Positions 35,782 to 47,888 are shown, counted from the first letter of the stretch. The stretch is 64,000 bases of DNA from Diphasiastrum complanatum (GCA_029204225.1 CM055099.1:61039753-61103752); one strand, 5' to 3'. Numbers and translations are program-made. Notes: generated from the letters alone by a model not told the origin.

Positions 35782-36220
35782 TGTCGAGATTCAATGTGAA
35801 CTAGAAGCAAAAACATTCACAATGAATTGAGTGATTAATGTTCTATGAACAATCACAAATTATGCATACAAGTGGAAGCAAAGTACGATACCAATGGAGA
35901 CAAATCTTTATACAAAGACTGTATGTACATAAGCATTGCCAATCTCTCTAGTCTCTCCACATTTATAGGAATATTCCCTATAAAATAGGATTATGTATTT
36001 CAATGTTTGGACTGATTTTAAATTATGGTTCAATGTGATGCTTGGAAAGTTGTTTGGGAGTTTGCTTGGTGTTTGATAAGTTTGATGTGGGCCGTGAGAT
36101 TTTGCCTTTTGAGGACCATAAACTAAGGTATATTTTCAAGTAGCCAATGATATATTCCACAACTGTATAGGCTATATGCCTGAATACCCAACTATTAGGT
36201 GTGTAGTGCAATTTAAAGTT
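35782..36220 (-). repeat. Probable copia LTR (minus)
   Basis: Starts TGTCGAGATTCAATG beside the primer-like site. AGGAATATTCCCTATAAAATAGG near 35,960 is TATA-like. The far end is not defined because no second copy is present. Confidence 0.4.
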
Positions 36221-36889
36221 CTCAAAGCAAGATAGGCATGAGCACTATGAACACTTGAACCTTAAGAGTTTGCTTATGGTTTGATTTAAAAAGGTCTTAC
36301 CTATTGTCTGTAACTTACATTCGTGGTAGGGAGAAGTCATTGTGGCCAAATGCAAGTGAAGGCATCATGGAGCGAAGTAATCTATAATGTTTATCAATGA
36401 TTCTTTAAGAAATTTGTCACCTATGCAATGAAGCAGAAGAGTGAGGCATTACACATGTTTAACTAATCAAGTCCATGTTGGAGAACCTAACAAGGAGCAT
36501 CGATGGCTCAAGGGCGACTGAGAAGAGAAGTGTAGATATGAATTGAACTCATTGTTTTCTAAAAGAAGTCATTGTGCCCTAGAAATGTGAGCAACATGGC
36601 ATTGTATAGAAGAAGGAAATCTGATAAGAAAGATTGGTACGTGATTGTTATTAGAAAAATGCAAGCTCGTTTTTTCAGCACCCTTAATAACTTCAACGTA
36701 ATTCTTAGCAACAAAACTATTTTGTAGGATCACGTAACCACATGTAAGAAGCACATTGTAGAAAACTGCAATCTATTCTAGTCACATAGTCCTTGAACTT
36801 TTTCGAGTTCAAACTCATAGATGTTTAATGTAAGTTTTTCTAAGAGGACACAAAAATTATTGAGATAGAAGCATAAACAAAGAACTCAC
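36221..36889. other. No gene seen
   Basis: AT-rich DNA downstream of the RPA1-like exon (minus orientation). It may include its intron, beginning GTGAGT at 36,889. Confidence 0.35.
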
Positions 36890-37170
36890 TTTCGATTTTG
36901 CACCGTATGGCATTTGTACTCTTGAAGTTGTACAAGAGTGCCCTTCTTAACTTGCGTTGCTTTTACATATTTATTTAGCTGTGTGTCCAACATGGTCTGC
37001 TGGTCATAAGTTCCATTTGAAAGTACCAAACGAAACAATTCTTGAACACTTTGAGCAGTATTAATTTGCCTAACATCCAGAACCCGTTCCACTTGTCTAA
37101 GATGCTCGTTCCCACTAATAAGGGCCATAATTGCATGCAGCGTCAAAGATTATCCAGTAGGCATTCCCAT
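36890..37170 (-). pseudogene. RPA1-like N-terminal exon
   Basis: Resembles the N-terminal OB-fold of the large subunit of replication protein A, the eukaryotic single-strand DNA-binding complex. Visible are RVLDVRQINTAQS, FRLVLSNGTYDQQTMLDTQL, VKKGTLVQL and EYKCHTVQNRK, matching the family pattern VLxxRxI, YRLxLSDGxxxQQAMLATQLN, KGSxVxL and EYxCNxVQNRK. It starts MGMPTG at 37,170 but an in-frame TAA follows six codons later. The exon ends with a clean GTGAGT splice donor at 36,889. No later RPA1 exons are recognisable downstream. Helitron transposons often carry RPA1-like genes, so this may be a captured or transposon copy. A decayed host duplicate is the alternative. Confidence 0.75.
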
Positions 37171-38424
37171 CTTTAAATGTAACCACGATCTTTATTTGAC
37201 ACTACGAAGCAGAGTCTACAATAGCAATATCTATAAGGACAAAAGTTACTATTTGTTATTTTTTGCGAAACACAAGATAAGATCAGTGCTTTCCAAATCA
37301 AAGAAAACTCACAGATTGCTCACAGATCCATGCTCGTAGTGCCCATGGATTGCTCTATTGCCCATTGATCACTCTATTGCCCATGGATCACCAACAAAAA
37401 GCTAATATTCTAACAATTGCAAGATCAGCTTTGTTTTAGCTTGTATTCATGTCTTAGCTCACATACTTGTGGATGACTTTTACTCCAATCAATAAAATAG
37501 AATGGATATCAATTACTTTGGAACATTGTTAGTAGCTTGTTATGCTAGTAAAAGCTTTTTTTTTACTCTATGCTTTGATTTTATTGATTATCTCTTTAGT
37601 TTTGTGTTTTGGTTGGTGAAACTTTTCTAGTCTTAAGTAGCATAAAGATAGGGTTTTAGGATCAATGCTTTGCTAATGATTCTACTTTCTAGTGTTGGCT
37701 ATGTGCCAATTTCCATTCTAATAGGTTAAATATTGGTATTAGGTTTTGACAAAGAACATTCATATGGTCCATATGGAAGAATACTTTTGCATGCGAGAAA
37801 TGACATACTCATTGTTGATAAAAAATACATACTTGTAATTAGAATGAGAAAGAAAGTTTGCCAGTGGAAGTACATAATGTCACAGAATTTTGTATGACAA
37901 TTGTGTGCATTATATGATATAGTACCATGCAATTCAAATATGTTGCAAATTTTGTAATGCCGATTGTTTTGCCACCAATGGATCTTAGGAATTTGATAGA
38001 TATTGGGCTTTTGCTCGCATGCCAACTCCAAAGAACACTTTGACAAGATTTCCATCTACTTGGATCTATAGGATTTTTTTGCCCTTTTTTTTTTTCCAAC
38101 AATTTCTATATTGCTCAAAGAGAGTTTTCATTTGCTTTTATCAAACTTGCTGCCGAGCCCAAGTAAACTGGACATTTTTTTTCATCATATGGTCTTATTA
38201 GTAAAAACATACCAATGGCAACATCCATATGTGGTCGAAACTCCAACAATCATTCAAACACCTAGCATTGAATTAACTTTACAAATGTTTAGCATGAAGA
38301 CAAAGAAACTTTCATTTGTTTAAAATGGTTTTCTACAATGTGTTTAAAGTTGCATGGAATAGAATCTTGCTTATATCAGTCTTGAGTCGATATCCTAAGA
38401 TAGAGTGGCTTGAGTTAGATATGA
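37171..38424. other. No gene seen
   Basis: AT-rich. Near 37,320-37,395 the words GCTCACAGATCCATG and CTCTATTGCCCATGGATCAC repeat in short tandem form. No coding signal. Confidence 0.4.
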
Positions 38425-39530
38425 TAAGCATGATACATATTTTATATTAGAAAACTTATACTAACTTGCATAGAAAAAAACTCGACTCAATTTGGTTAGG
38501 ATGTGGTATAAAGCATGAATAGTTTAAGTTAGCTTCACTCAAAAGATTTATAGCTTTGGAATGATCCTACCCTCTATGATTTTTTAAACAATTCAAACCT
38601 GGTTCAAGTAGTGATGTCTTCTTTGAACATCATTTGTATATCATGGCAACATTCATTAGCAAAGATAGGGTGCTTCTAGCTCAAACATGGTTTGACTTCT
38701 GTGACAAAACCTCATTGGTTTGTGCTAGAAGAGCCTACCTAATTGTATATTCACAATTTATGACTTGAACTACGTTTGATTTAGCAAGTCAAATCAGGTT
38801 CTAGTGTAGTTAATGGATGCTTAAAAAGCTTGGTTCGAGTGAAGAGAATCACACTAGCACGTACACACTTCACAACTCAAACTTGGTTCGAGTGAAGAGA
38901 ATCACACTAGCAACTCAAACTTGGTTCGAGTGAAGATAATCACACTAGCAGTTATCCAATCATTTATGCTCATTGTTTCACCATTTAGTTTGAGAGTTGA
39001 TGAAGTTGATCGAGTCATTACGTCAAACCACGTTCAAGCTAGATGTGCATTGTCTTTGCTATTGAATGTTGCCAATAATAACTCTAAATCATGTGAGCAG
39101 GAAGAACTTGCGTATATGCATTTCACAACACAGTTTTATTGGCTTGTGCTAGGAGATTCAACCTATCTAAATTTACATTCACAATTATGTATTGTTTGAG
39201 TTAGCAACTCGAACCAAGTTCGAGTTGTAATTAATGGATGCTAAAAAAGCTTATATTAACATTAACATAATATAATAGTGGAATTTGAATTATTTGTTTG
39301 AAGATAGAACATTTATGTATTCTGCAATCAACACTTATAGATGGTATGAACACTCCAAACTCTAAATCATGTCTGTGATGGAAGAAAATGTGAATGCCAC
39401 ATGAACACTTCACAACTCGAACCTGGTTCGAGTTAGGACTATCGTCAGTTGATGTTACATTTATATCTACTAATACTAGCAAGCTTTGATTTACATCTCG
39501 AACCAGGTTCGAGTTAAAGGCACACTATTT
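38425..39530. repeat. Palindrome-rich repeat block 2
   Basis: Direct repeat of 31,310-31,960 in its first 660 bp (same order of landmarks: CATGATACATA, AAAAACTCGACTCAA, GGTTAGGATGTGGTATAAAG, CATTTGTATATCATGGCA, GTTGCCAATAATAACTCTAAA). It continues with near-perfect palindromes built on ACTCGAACCTGGTTCGAGT at about 39,415 and 39,497, and TTGGTTCGAGTGAAGA units at 38,829, 38,883 and 38,921. Confidence 0.65.
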
Positions 39531-40250
39531 TTCCAAATGATTGATGCAGAAATCTACAAATAGTATTTAAAAGGAGCAACACAGTAGGTTGGAGTTCAGG
39601 GGACATCTATATGGGGTAATTGTACATTTTGCTTGATATAATAAAGAGTTGCCTACCTAATGTGAGGTTTCAATATAAATTCTTCTTGTACCTTAAAGAA
39701 TAAGATCTTCACACACAGACTAAAATATATTAAAAAAGTTCATTTTTCCTAATCCATTAATAGATATTCAAAACGATAGTCTAAGTGTTTATTCTCAATT
39801 TATATTCATATTATTGTAGCAATATAGAGGAAATAAAAAGCATAAATTCAAAACAAATAAAATGACCAATATAAAAAAATATATGCTATATATGTTTCTT
39901 ATATATCTTATTTGACAATATATTGATTCAATAAGGAATACTATCAAGACTTCTTTACTGATAAGTGCTTGCATTCATTTTTAGAAATAAGAAGATCTCA
40001 AAGGAAAACATAATGGAGTCTATTGTAATGTGCTCAAATGTCTCTCAGCTCCAACGAACCAGTGGCCCGTCCAATGAAGATGACAACATGCAAATTGCTC
40101 CCAAACAAATGTATAGAACGGCTCCAGAGCTTGATGCACCTAGCAATACGCAATTAGAGGATGAATTCAATGCACAGATTTTGAGAAAAAATATACAACT
40201 GGAATAATTTTATCCAAAAGAAGCTTGTTGCAAGGATAGTTATATAGCTA
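39531..40250 (+). other. AT-rich stretch with a small open frame
   Basis: Very AT-rich from 39,700 to 39,960. A frame at 39,965-40,207 (80 codons, MESIVMCSNVSQ and PKQMYRTAPELDAPS) has protein-like composition but no known motif. It could be an exon remnant. Confidence 0.3.
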
Positions 40251-41395
<1,145 letters not shown>

Positions 41396-41442
41396 ACATT
41401 ATTGCTATTTTCCCTCTCAAACCTAAAAACCTTTAAAAAACC

Positions 41443-42040
41443 CTAAAAGAGTCCTAAATTATAAAAAACAACGCCTCTCTCTCTCTCTCTCATCATGTTT
41501 TTCCTTAGAAATTGTATTTTCTGCACCGGAATTTTGCAAGGAAATAAATTGATCTTTAATCTTTCTCGCACGAATGTGTTCAGGTCTTTGTCGTCCCACT
41601 GAAGGTAAGTTAATTGGTCTTTCAAGAACATGATCTGATTACGAGATCGAGTCTCATTCTTGGTTTGCAATTCTTCCCATAAATCCTTTGCGTTTAAAAT
41701 TGATGTAAGATCTAGCATTATATTGTCATGCATTGAAGACGCAATAATTGCTATAGCTTTGTCATTTTTTAAACTCCATTCTCAAAGTTCTTTGCCAGGA
41801 GTAGCTTCTGGCTTCTCCGCAATTGGTTCTATCCATTGCCATAGACCTTTGCCCTTCAACAAGAGTGAAGTCTTTAATTTCCAAATCAAGTGGTTTGAAC
41901 CTTCTAGGTCCAAGATTGTAGTGATCTTAGCTTGAATATCTTTTAATTCTGAATACCCTCCGGATAGCGGCTTACTGATGGATGTATGAAGAATGTTGAG
42001 AGGGATGTGAAGATACCATTATATCAACTTTAATTTTGTA
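41443..42040 (-). pseudogene. Ty1-copia gag remnant, third lineage
   Basis: Decayed N-terminal Gag. The clearest frame (41,733 to 41,443) has LTSILNAKDLWEELQTKNETRS, QIMFLKDQLTYLQWDD and LNTFVRE. Upstream, toward 42,000, pieces of the gag start (RRFKPLDLEIKDF, VEGQRSMAMDR) occur in shifted frames. It lies next to a primer site and LTR at 42,042-42,055 and is cut off on the left near the CT-rich DNA. No zinc knuckle, protease or pol. Confidence 0.75.
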
Positions 42041-42041
42041 A

Positions 42042-42053
42042 GCTCTGATACCA
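42042..42053 (-). other. Initiator Met-tRNA primer-binding site
   Basis: GCTCTGATACCA, then C and TGTAGG, the edge of a minus-strand LTR. Confidence 0.88.
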
Positions 42054-42054
42054 C

Positions 42055-42980
42055 TGTAGGAAAAATAGTGATTATTCTTCCATAGAGAACACGATGCAAG
42101 TTTGAATAAATTGAACTAATATTAGTGTCTTCAATCGCGATTGTATCTGATCTATGTACTAATAGAACAATATTAGTTCTGATTGAATATGCGTGCAGAA
42201 ATTATATGCGAAAGTAAGAGACAATTTAAGACAATTTAGACAATAAGAAACTATTGATCAAAAATGAATTTTTATAACTTTGAATCTGATTCATCAATAT
42301 ACATCTCTTGCTGTCTTGTCTCGCTGTTGTGTCTCTGATTGAGTGAGTGTGTTACAATGAGTAGTGCACATGTATTTATATTGCTATAGGACAGGTCTTT
42401 TGGCCTTTTATTTACAAGTCTTTTGGCCTTTCAATGTTGTAACAGTAGATATCTAACCGTTTACGACAATTGATATTCAAATAGACGCTCTGTTCCAGGC
42501 TCGAATTAATTCTGTTTGTGAATTATTCGCGACAATCCATCTCTTCCTCTCAGCTTTGTGTTTTGCGAATTGTTCGCGACACTTGTCTCTTTGCGACATT
42601 TTTGTTTGTCGTGAATTGTTCACGACAGATGACAATTCTTGAGCTTTGAAGAAGAAATCTAGAATATTTCGCGAACTATTCGAGATAGTTTCACGACAGG
42701 TGAGCTTGGAGAATAGTCCAGAAGATTTTGCGAATTGTTCGCGACAATTTCGCTACATCTGAGGCTTGAACAAAAAACAGAATATTTTGCGACAAGATTC
42801 TGTTTGCGAATCTTTCTAGCTTCAACAAGAAAGCCATGAGCTTCTACAAGAAAACGTTTCGTGAATTTTTTGAGTTAATTGCAAGACAAATTTTGTGAAT
42901 CCTTCACGAATCTTTTTGAGTTGGTCATGAATAGAAATGTTTCGAGTTCACGTTTAGAGAGACATAAAAAAAAAGATACA
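42055..42980 (-). repeat. Copia LTR with spaced GCGAA-TTG-TTCGC palindromes
   Basis: Starts TGTAGGAAAAATAG beside the primer site. The right end is estimated. Between 42,519 and 42,742 five versions of a 13-bp palindrome occur at 42,519, 42,565, 42,611, 42,671 and 42,730. Three are perfect (GCGAATTGTTCGC twice and GTGAATTGTTCAC). Most are followed by GACA. Confidence 0.6.
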
Positions 42981-43273
42981 ATCACTTTACTTGTAACCCG
43001 TTTATGGGTGTTTTTTTTATTGATATCACAATAGATTCTTACAATCAGCTTGTGTCCATAGTCTAATAATGGAATGCAATTTTTCTATAATGATAAAAAG
43101 ACATTGGCATGTATTTGCTGATGGTGAATCTCAATGTTCTTCCATAAGTTGGATTGTTTCGCCAATATCTCTGCATTTGATCTCGAGCTCATGTCTTTTA
43201 TGTACCTGCATAAAATTAATACAAAGTTAGTTAGAATTAGTACAAAGTTTGTATTAGAAAGTTTTGATTGAAA
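42981..43273. other. No gene seen
   Basis: AT-rich sequence between the LTR and the 3' end of the minus-strand gene at 43,274. Confidence 0.4.
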
Positions 43274-44490
43274 CTATTCATAAAAGATCGAGTGTTTACA
43301 GTTACTTATGAGTTTACCATTGAAAATGAATCTGAAGTTTGAAAGTACATCATCTTGTAGGAGCAATAGTTCTCGCCGGATGTAGTTTAGACTCCAATCT
43401 TCTTCCACCTCAACACATGTCAAAACGACATCATTGTATATAATTTCAATATTTTTTCGTTTTGAATGTCCACTGGCTTCCAAGTCTTGATCGAGTGGCA
43501 CCCATTTACCTTCATTTTTTTTCCATCTTTGATAATGGAAGCATAAGCTCAACATTTGTTTTTCAATTTGATAACGGAAGCACATGGAAGACATTTTAAT
43601 TCTGCATTCTATTTCTCCATCCGATCTTTTGTCCCAGCCTTCATCCATAAGTTCAGATAATAAACTATCTAATGAATTTTTGCATACAAACATCGTTGGG
43701 TGTACATTGACACTTGAAAAGAAATCCACAAATATATTCAAGGAGATAAACCAACTCAATCTGACTGTTTTAGATCCCGTGCTCATTTTTAATGAATTTT
43801 TTACATCGTTATATATCTTGCAACGAAAGGATTCTGAAACAATAGCATCTAATGCAATCCATTCATCACTTTCAAAGCTAGGTAATGGAATTGGTACTAT
43901 TTGTCCAAAATTTTCTTTTGTATTAGGAATGTACATTGATTAACAAAAAAAAATTCCACCATCAGCTAAATCTTTTGCAGATCTACCTCAATATTGCAGC
44001 TGTTCAATATCAGTGTGAATAACATCTAACACACTTGCTAAAGATCCACTCGGCTCCCATTCATTTACGTTGGATGGATATAAATCTGCAAGAGAAAAAT
44101 GATCAGATTGGCAAGTTTACTATTAGATATTTATGAATGACAAAAATCAAAGTATCAAAAATATCAATACTCACAGTTGTTTTTTTTGTGATTCTGACGG
44201 TTGAATCTTTGCACATTTATCTCTGAATGCATATATACATGTTGGACTAGAATTTCAGAAATAGATTTTTCTCCTGATGATGTTTTGAAATCCAAAATTC
44301 TGGCCTTCCAATAAGATCGAAATGATAGTTTTGACCTTTTTCTTTTTCGAAATGCTCCTCTTGATGATGGATGCATCAAAACCCAAGAGTTTTTTGAATA
44401 TTTTCTTGGCACCCATAATCCATTATCATATGTCTCATTGAATAGAAGCATAGAGTCGATTGAGGAGCACGGCTTCCTTGATGGTGCCAT
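43274..44490 (-). pseudogene. Two-exon gene with C-terminal beta-grasp-like region
   Basis: Exon 1 starts MAPSRKPCSSIDSMLLF at 44,490 and is basic (RKRKRSKLSFRSYWKARIL). It ends at a GTGAGT donor near 44,175. The acceptor TCTCTTGCAG near 44,088 leads to DLYPSNVNEWEPSGSLASV. A stop and a frameshift near 43,950-44,010 precede a 220-codon open frame (43,936-43,274) with PLPSFESDEWIALDAIV and a C-terminus VEVEEDWSLNYIRRELL, VLSNFRFIFNGKLIS. That last block looks like a small ubiquitin-like beta-grasp domain, but the call is weak. It is the last gene in transcription order of the minus-strand cluster that includes the H3-Ulp1 gene. Function unknown. Confidence 0.5.
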
Positions 44491-44989
44491 TCATAATTTG
44501 CATGCAAAAATCTGAGTAATGAACTATGAATATGAAAATTTGCATAGACAAAAAGCCATGAATCTGAAAAAAAGTGTTGGCAAAAATTTGAAACACTGAT
44601 CTATTTGGCGCCACAAATTAACTCTGGTTATCCTTGTTAACCATGGTTTGACAATGTATATACATTAATGGTACACCGATTTTCTCATCTCAACCATCTG
44701 TCATATTCATTTTCAATATTTTTGGATCTCTTTGGGCAGTGATGAGCTGGAAGGGTAGGCCTCATCAACCAATAGCATTTCCACATGCTGTCCGACGAAA
44801 CAACAATATATTTAAAAAGTTTTTATTTTATTTATATTTGGAAAATTCTACGTTACATAGAACCCCGAAGCTAAGGTTTCAATTGTTCCACATGGCAACG
44901 AAAATAAAAAAATAAAAAAAATAAAAAAAACATCTTTTTCAAAGGCCCTCGTCGGGCTCTAAGTTTCTCTAATGCAATATAGCACTCGG
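44491..44989 (-). promoter_or_regulatory. Upstream region of the 43.3-44.5 kb gene
   Basis: No coding. Contains ACCAATAGC (CCAAT box on the plus strand) near 44,758 and A-rich tracts near 44,905. TATA-like words occur near 44,652 and 44,830. It may hold the promoter of the minus-strand gene, and the right end passes into copia integrase sequence near 44,990. Confidence 0.3.
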
Positions 44990-45835
44990 ACACCTATTGC
45001 ATAGAAAGTTAGCACACAACAAATCTTGATCCCAAAATGGTTTTGGAAGATTAGCACCTAACCTCATAGCTTTGGCACTTTCACATAAAGTCCTATTCTT
45101 CCTCTTGGCCACTCCATTTTGTTGTGGTGTCCTTGGAGTTGCATACTCCCTCTTGATCCCATGCTCATCACAAGAAGCCTTGAACTTGGTAGATATGTAC
45201 TCTCCACCATTGTCACTCTTTAAGCACTTGATCCTTGTGGGAAATTGGTTCTCCCTTCATTCTTGAACTTCACAAAGACATATCTCTTTATTCTTTTGCA
45301 AACTTTGAAAGATTTGTCTTCTTAGAGTCAACACTCTAGAAGTCTTCTTTAACGAATCCCAAGCATCCTTTGATGAAGTACACTCATCAACTTCCTTGAG
45401 AAGTTCATTGATAACACTCATCTTTATCATGTGTAGAGCTCTTTTAGCTCTCTTGTCATACCTCAATTGTTCTTGTTGTGTTGCTGGCCTCTCCTCCAAA
45501 CCTACAACAATATTCAAAACATCATTCATCTCAAGAAGTGATTCCATCCTCACTTTCCGCAATGAATAGTTGCTTGAGGTAAGCCTATCATTGCCTTCCA
45601 ACATGTATCCACTTGATGTAGCCATGTTGCAATGACTTGATCATTCTCTTTCAACTTGTTCCAATGCACAAAGCACTCTTTTTAAATACAACAAATGTTT
45701 CCAAAAAGAAATCACCAAGATATGGAACCTCTCAATTCTCTTCTAGCACTTATATCTAGCAAATCAACACATAGATGTAGAAATCTTGATCAACCTATGA
45801 TCTATCCTCAATCTAATGATTCTTTCCACAGATCT
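44990..45835 (-). pseudogene. Copia fragment with gag joined to integrase
   Basis: Minus-strand fragment: leader (45,640-45,835), Gag N-terminus (45,625-45,257, MATSSGYMLEGNDRLTSSN, VGLEERPATQQEQ, RAKRALHMIKMSV), then a direct jump to the integrase core (SDNGGEYISTKF, TPQQNGVAKRKNRTLCE at about 45,220-45,090). Zinc knuckle and protease are deleted. Gag is the same subfamily as 9,270-10,157. The right junction near 45,831 falls immediately after the last codons of the Ulp1-like gene, so this fragment truncates or abuts that gene. No LTR remains. Confidence 0.8.
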
Positions 45836-47888
45836 CTATTCAATCAATTTTTTTATATTTTCTATATCAGTATTAGGAACTGATAAAGCAACAGCTCCTT
45901 CTATAATCTCGTCCTCCTCTATTTCGGGAAGGGCCTCAATGCCTTTTAAGACAAGAGGAATATCTGCTACAAAATTGCCTTCCTCTGTATTAGGAAGGAC
46001 TTTTATTCCTTTTTGATCATATAAAATAAGATCTGCATCCTGAACAACCTGAAAGGCTGTTAAGGCAGAAGCAGCTTCCTTTTGAGGGCCTTCGATTGCA
46101 GGTGCAATGCTTATACCATATTGGGCAAAGGTTTTGATCAACTCTTGCCGAAATCTATATACATTATCATACGGCTCAAGAGTGAACTGTCATCACAAAA
46201 TCCGAGAATTAGCAAATTACAACCAATGATAGTAGTAAATTATGAATCAGAATGAAATGAACTACAGATGAATAGATTATTACCTTTTCAATATCTACAT
46301 CCGTTTGTAAGTTATACCATTCAAAAAATAGCTTCATATTGTACAGGACAAACCATGCACAGCTAAAAGTGTCATTTTGTTGTACACACTACATATATAG
46401 AACAAAAATTGATAGAAATTTTATTTATGCTATGATGATACATTTGAATTAAAAAAAGAATACATACATATCAAAGATAAATTGAATATACCTTGAGAGA
46501 TTTAATGGTTATATCTCCAATTAAAATTGTCGTTGTCGGTATTTTCCGAAATCAAATTCTCTATGTGTATTTGCAGTTGAGTTTAATTTTTACACATAGA
46601 AATTTTGATACTCCCTCCTTATTTATCTTTACAAAAAGAATGTTTAGGCTCCAATGTTGACTGCAACAACCAAGATACAAATATCGTTAAATTCATATTT
46701 ATGAAAAAAAATTCGTTCTTATTAAAGCAATGAGGCATGAAACAATCTAGATTAAAGGAACAAAAATAAAAGAGCAATCCTTACTTATTTTCATAAGGAA
46801 TCAAATAAAATTTCACCATAGGACTGCACTCGATAAAATAGACAGCCTTCTCAAAATTGGCTTCTTTCGTCTTTACCGCTCCCATGAAAAATGGACTAAC
46901 TACAAAAATTGTACCATGGGAATCGAAATTAATACTATTCTGCAAAAAAAAAACTCCAGCCTCTACTATTGCATTTGAAATTTCTAAGGTCTTATCTTTT
47001 AGCTCGGCACAAAATTTGAGACCTAATCTAAAGCTTCTATGTGTATTTGGAAGAAAAAAATCAAAAAAAGTTGTCGAGAAGATCAATTTTGTTAGCTAGG
47101 TAGGTCTCGTATTGATTATAATGGTCAGAATAAAAGAAAACCTGGGCTGGATCGTATGGAATTCTCACAAAAATATTATATACAGGAGCAGAAACAGAAG
47201 TGGAAAGAATATTTACAGATTTCTCCGCTCTTCTGGCTAGCTCCTCTTGGGTAATCAACACTTTTGGTGATGAAACCTACAGAGGAGTTGGACAAAAAAC
47301 AGGAGGAGGACTGGGTGAAGATTCTCGATCAGAGTCAAATTCTCCAGTATCTGACTCACAGCTCAGGAAGACACAGGGTCTCTTGGCCGGGATACATCTA
47401 GGAAGAAGAGAAACAGCTGGCCTTCGAGATCCAGCCTTCTTGGGGACAGCCTGCTTTCTCTTCCTCCTAGAGGTAGTAGGCACGTTGGTTCTATCCAGAG
47501 GCAGGTCTCTGGAGGTGCTGGCATTATCAACATGCACACCAGAATATCCATCCCGAAGCCTTTTGAGAATGACGAAATCCTGACACGCTTACCATGCACT
47601 GCCAAAAGACAAGTATCCTTAAAAAACTGGGATAGAAAATCTTCTGTAGCACCCTACAAGGCTTGCATGGCTGTCACGGCAAAACTAACATCCAACCAGA
47701 GTGACATTTCGTACAGATCGGTCGAAAGGGGTTTTAGAGATCAACAATTCAATTGATCTCTGAAGTTTTCTGATCTTCCTCAACCAGACTTGCTTCCTGC
47801 CACGCCTATGGCCAGTACCAGAGGGAACATGAGAATGCGATGGCTGTACAATGGTGATGGCACGGCCGGTGGATTTGGTCTTGGCCAT
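45836..47888 (-). pseudogene. Histone H3-fold / Ulp1-like protease gene
   Basis: Four exons: 47,888-46,785, 46,660-46,492, 46,388-46,284 and 46,186-45,836. The start MAKTKSTGRA resembles an H3 tail. HRRGRKQVWLRKIRKLQRS, ELLISKTPFDRSVRN match the H3/CENH3 alpha-N and alpha-1 helices. After a frameshift, AVTAMQAL-stop-GATEDFLS, FFKDTCLLAVHGKRV match alpha-2, and after another, QDFVILKRLRDG matches alpha-3. A basic, serine/proline-rich linker follows, then a stop in the same frame, then GTIFVVSPFFMGAVK, FYLIPYEN. Exon 2 supplies NQHWSL (catalytic His of C48/Ulp1 proteases) and exon 3 QQNDTFSCAWFVLYNM (Gln and Cys). Introns have GT-AG ends and keep frame. Stops in exon 2 and the H3 part show decay. 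H3 alone is about 0.85 likely; one fused gene is inference. Confidence 0.7.
47545..47888 (-). pseudogene. Histone H3-like domain
   Basis: Sub-feature covering the H3 fold. Helix order and spacing follow H3: LRKIRKLQRSIELLI (family LREIRKYQKSTELLI), PFDRSVRN (PFQRLVRE), TAMQALxGATEDFLSQFF (TAEALVALQEAAEDYLVGLF in plant CENH3) and AVHGKRV (AIHAKRV). Divergence from canonical H3 is high, nearer CENH3-like levels. Small deletions with frameshifts lie between alpha-1 and alpha-2 and between KRV and QDF. The TAG falls at the conserved Gln of ALQEA. Confidence 0.82.

Noticed and set aside
31460-39520. GGTTCGAGT words as tRNA B-boxes
   Set aside because: No A-box, cloverleaf or CCA-proximal stem accompanies them, and the motif is palindromic.
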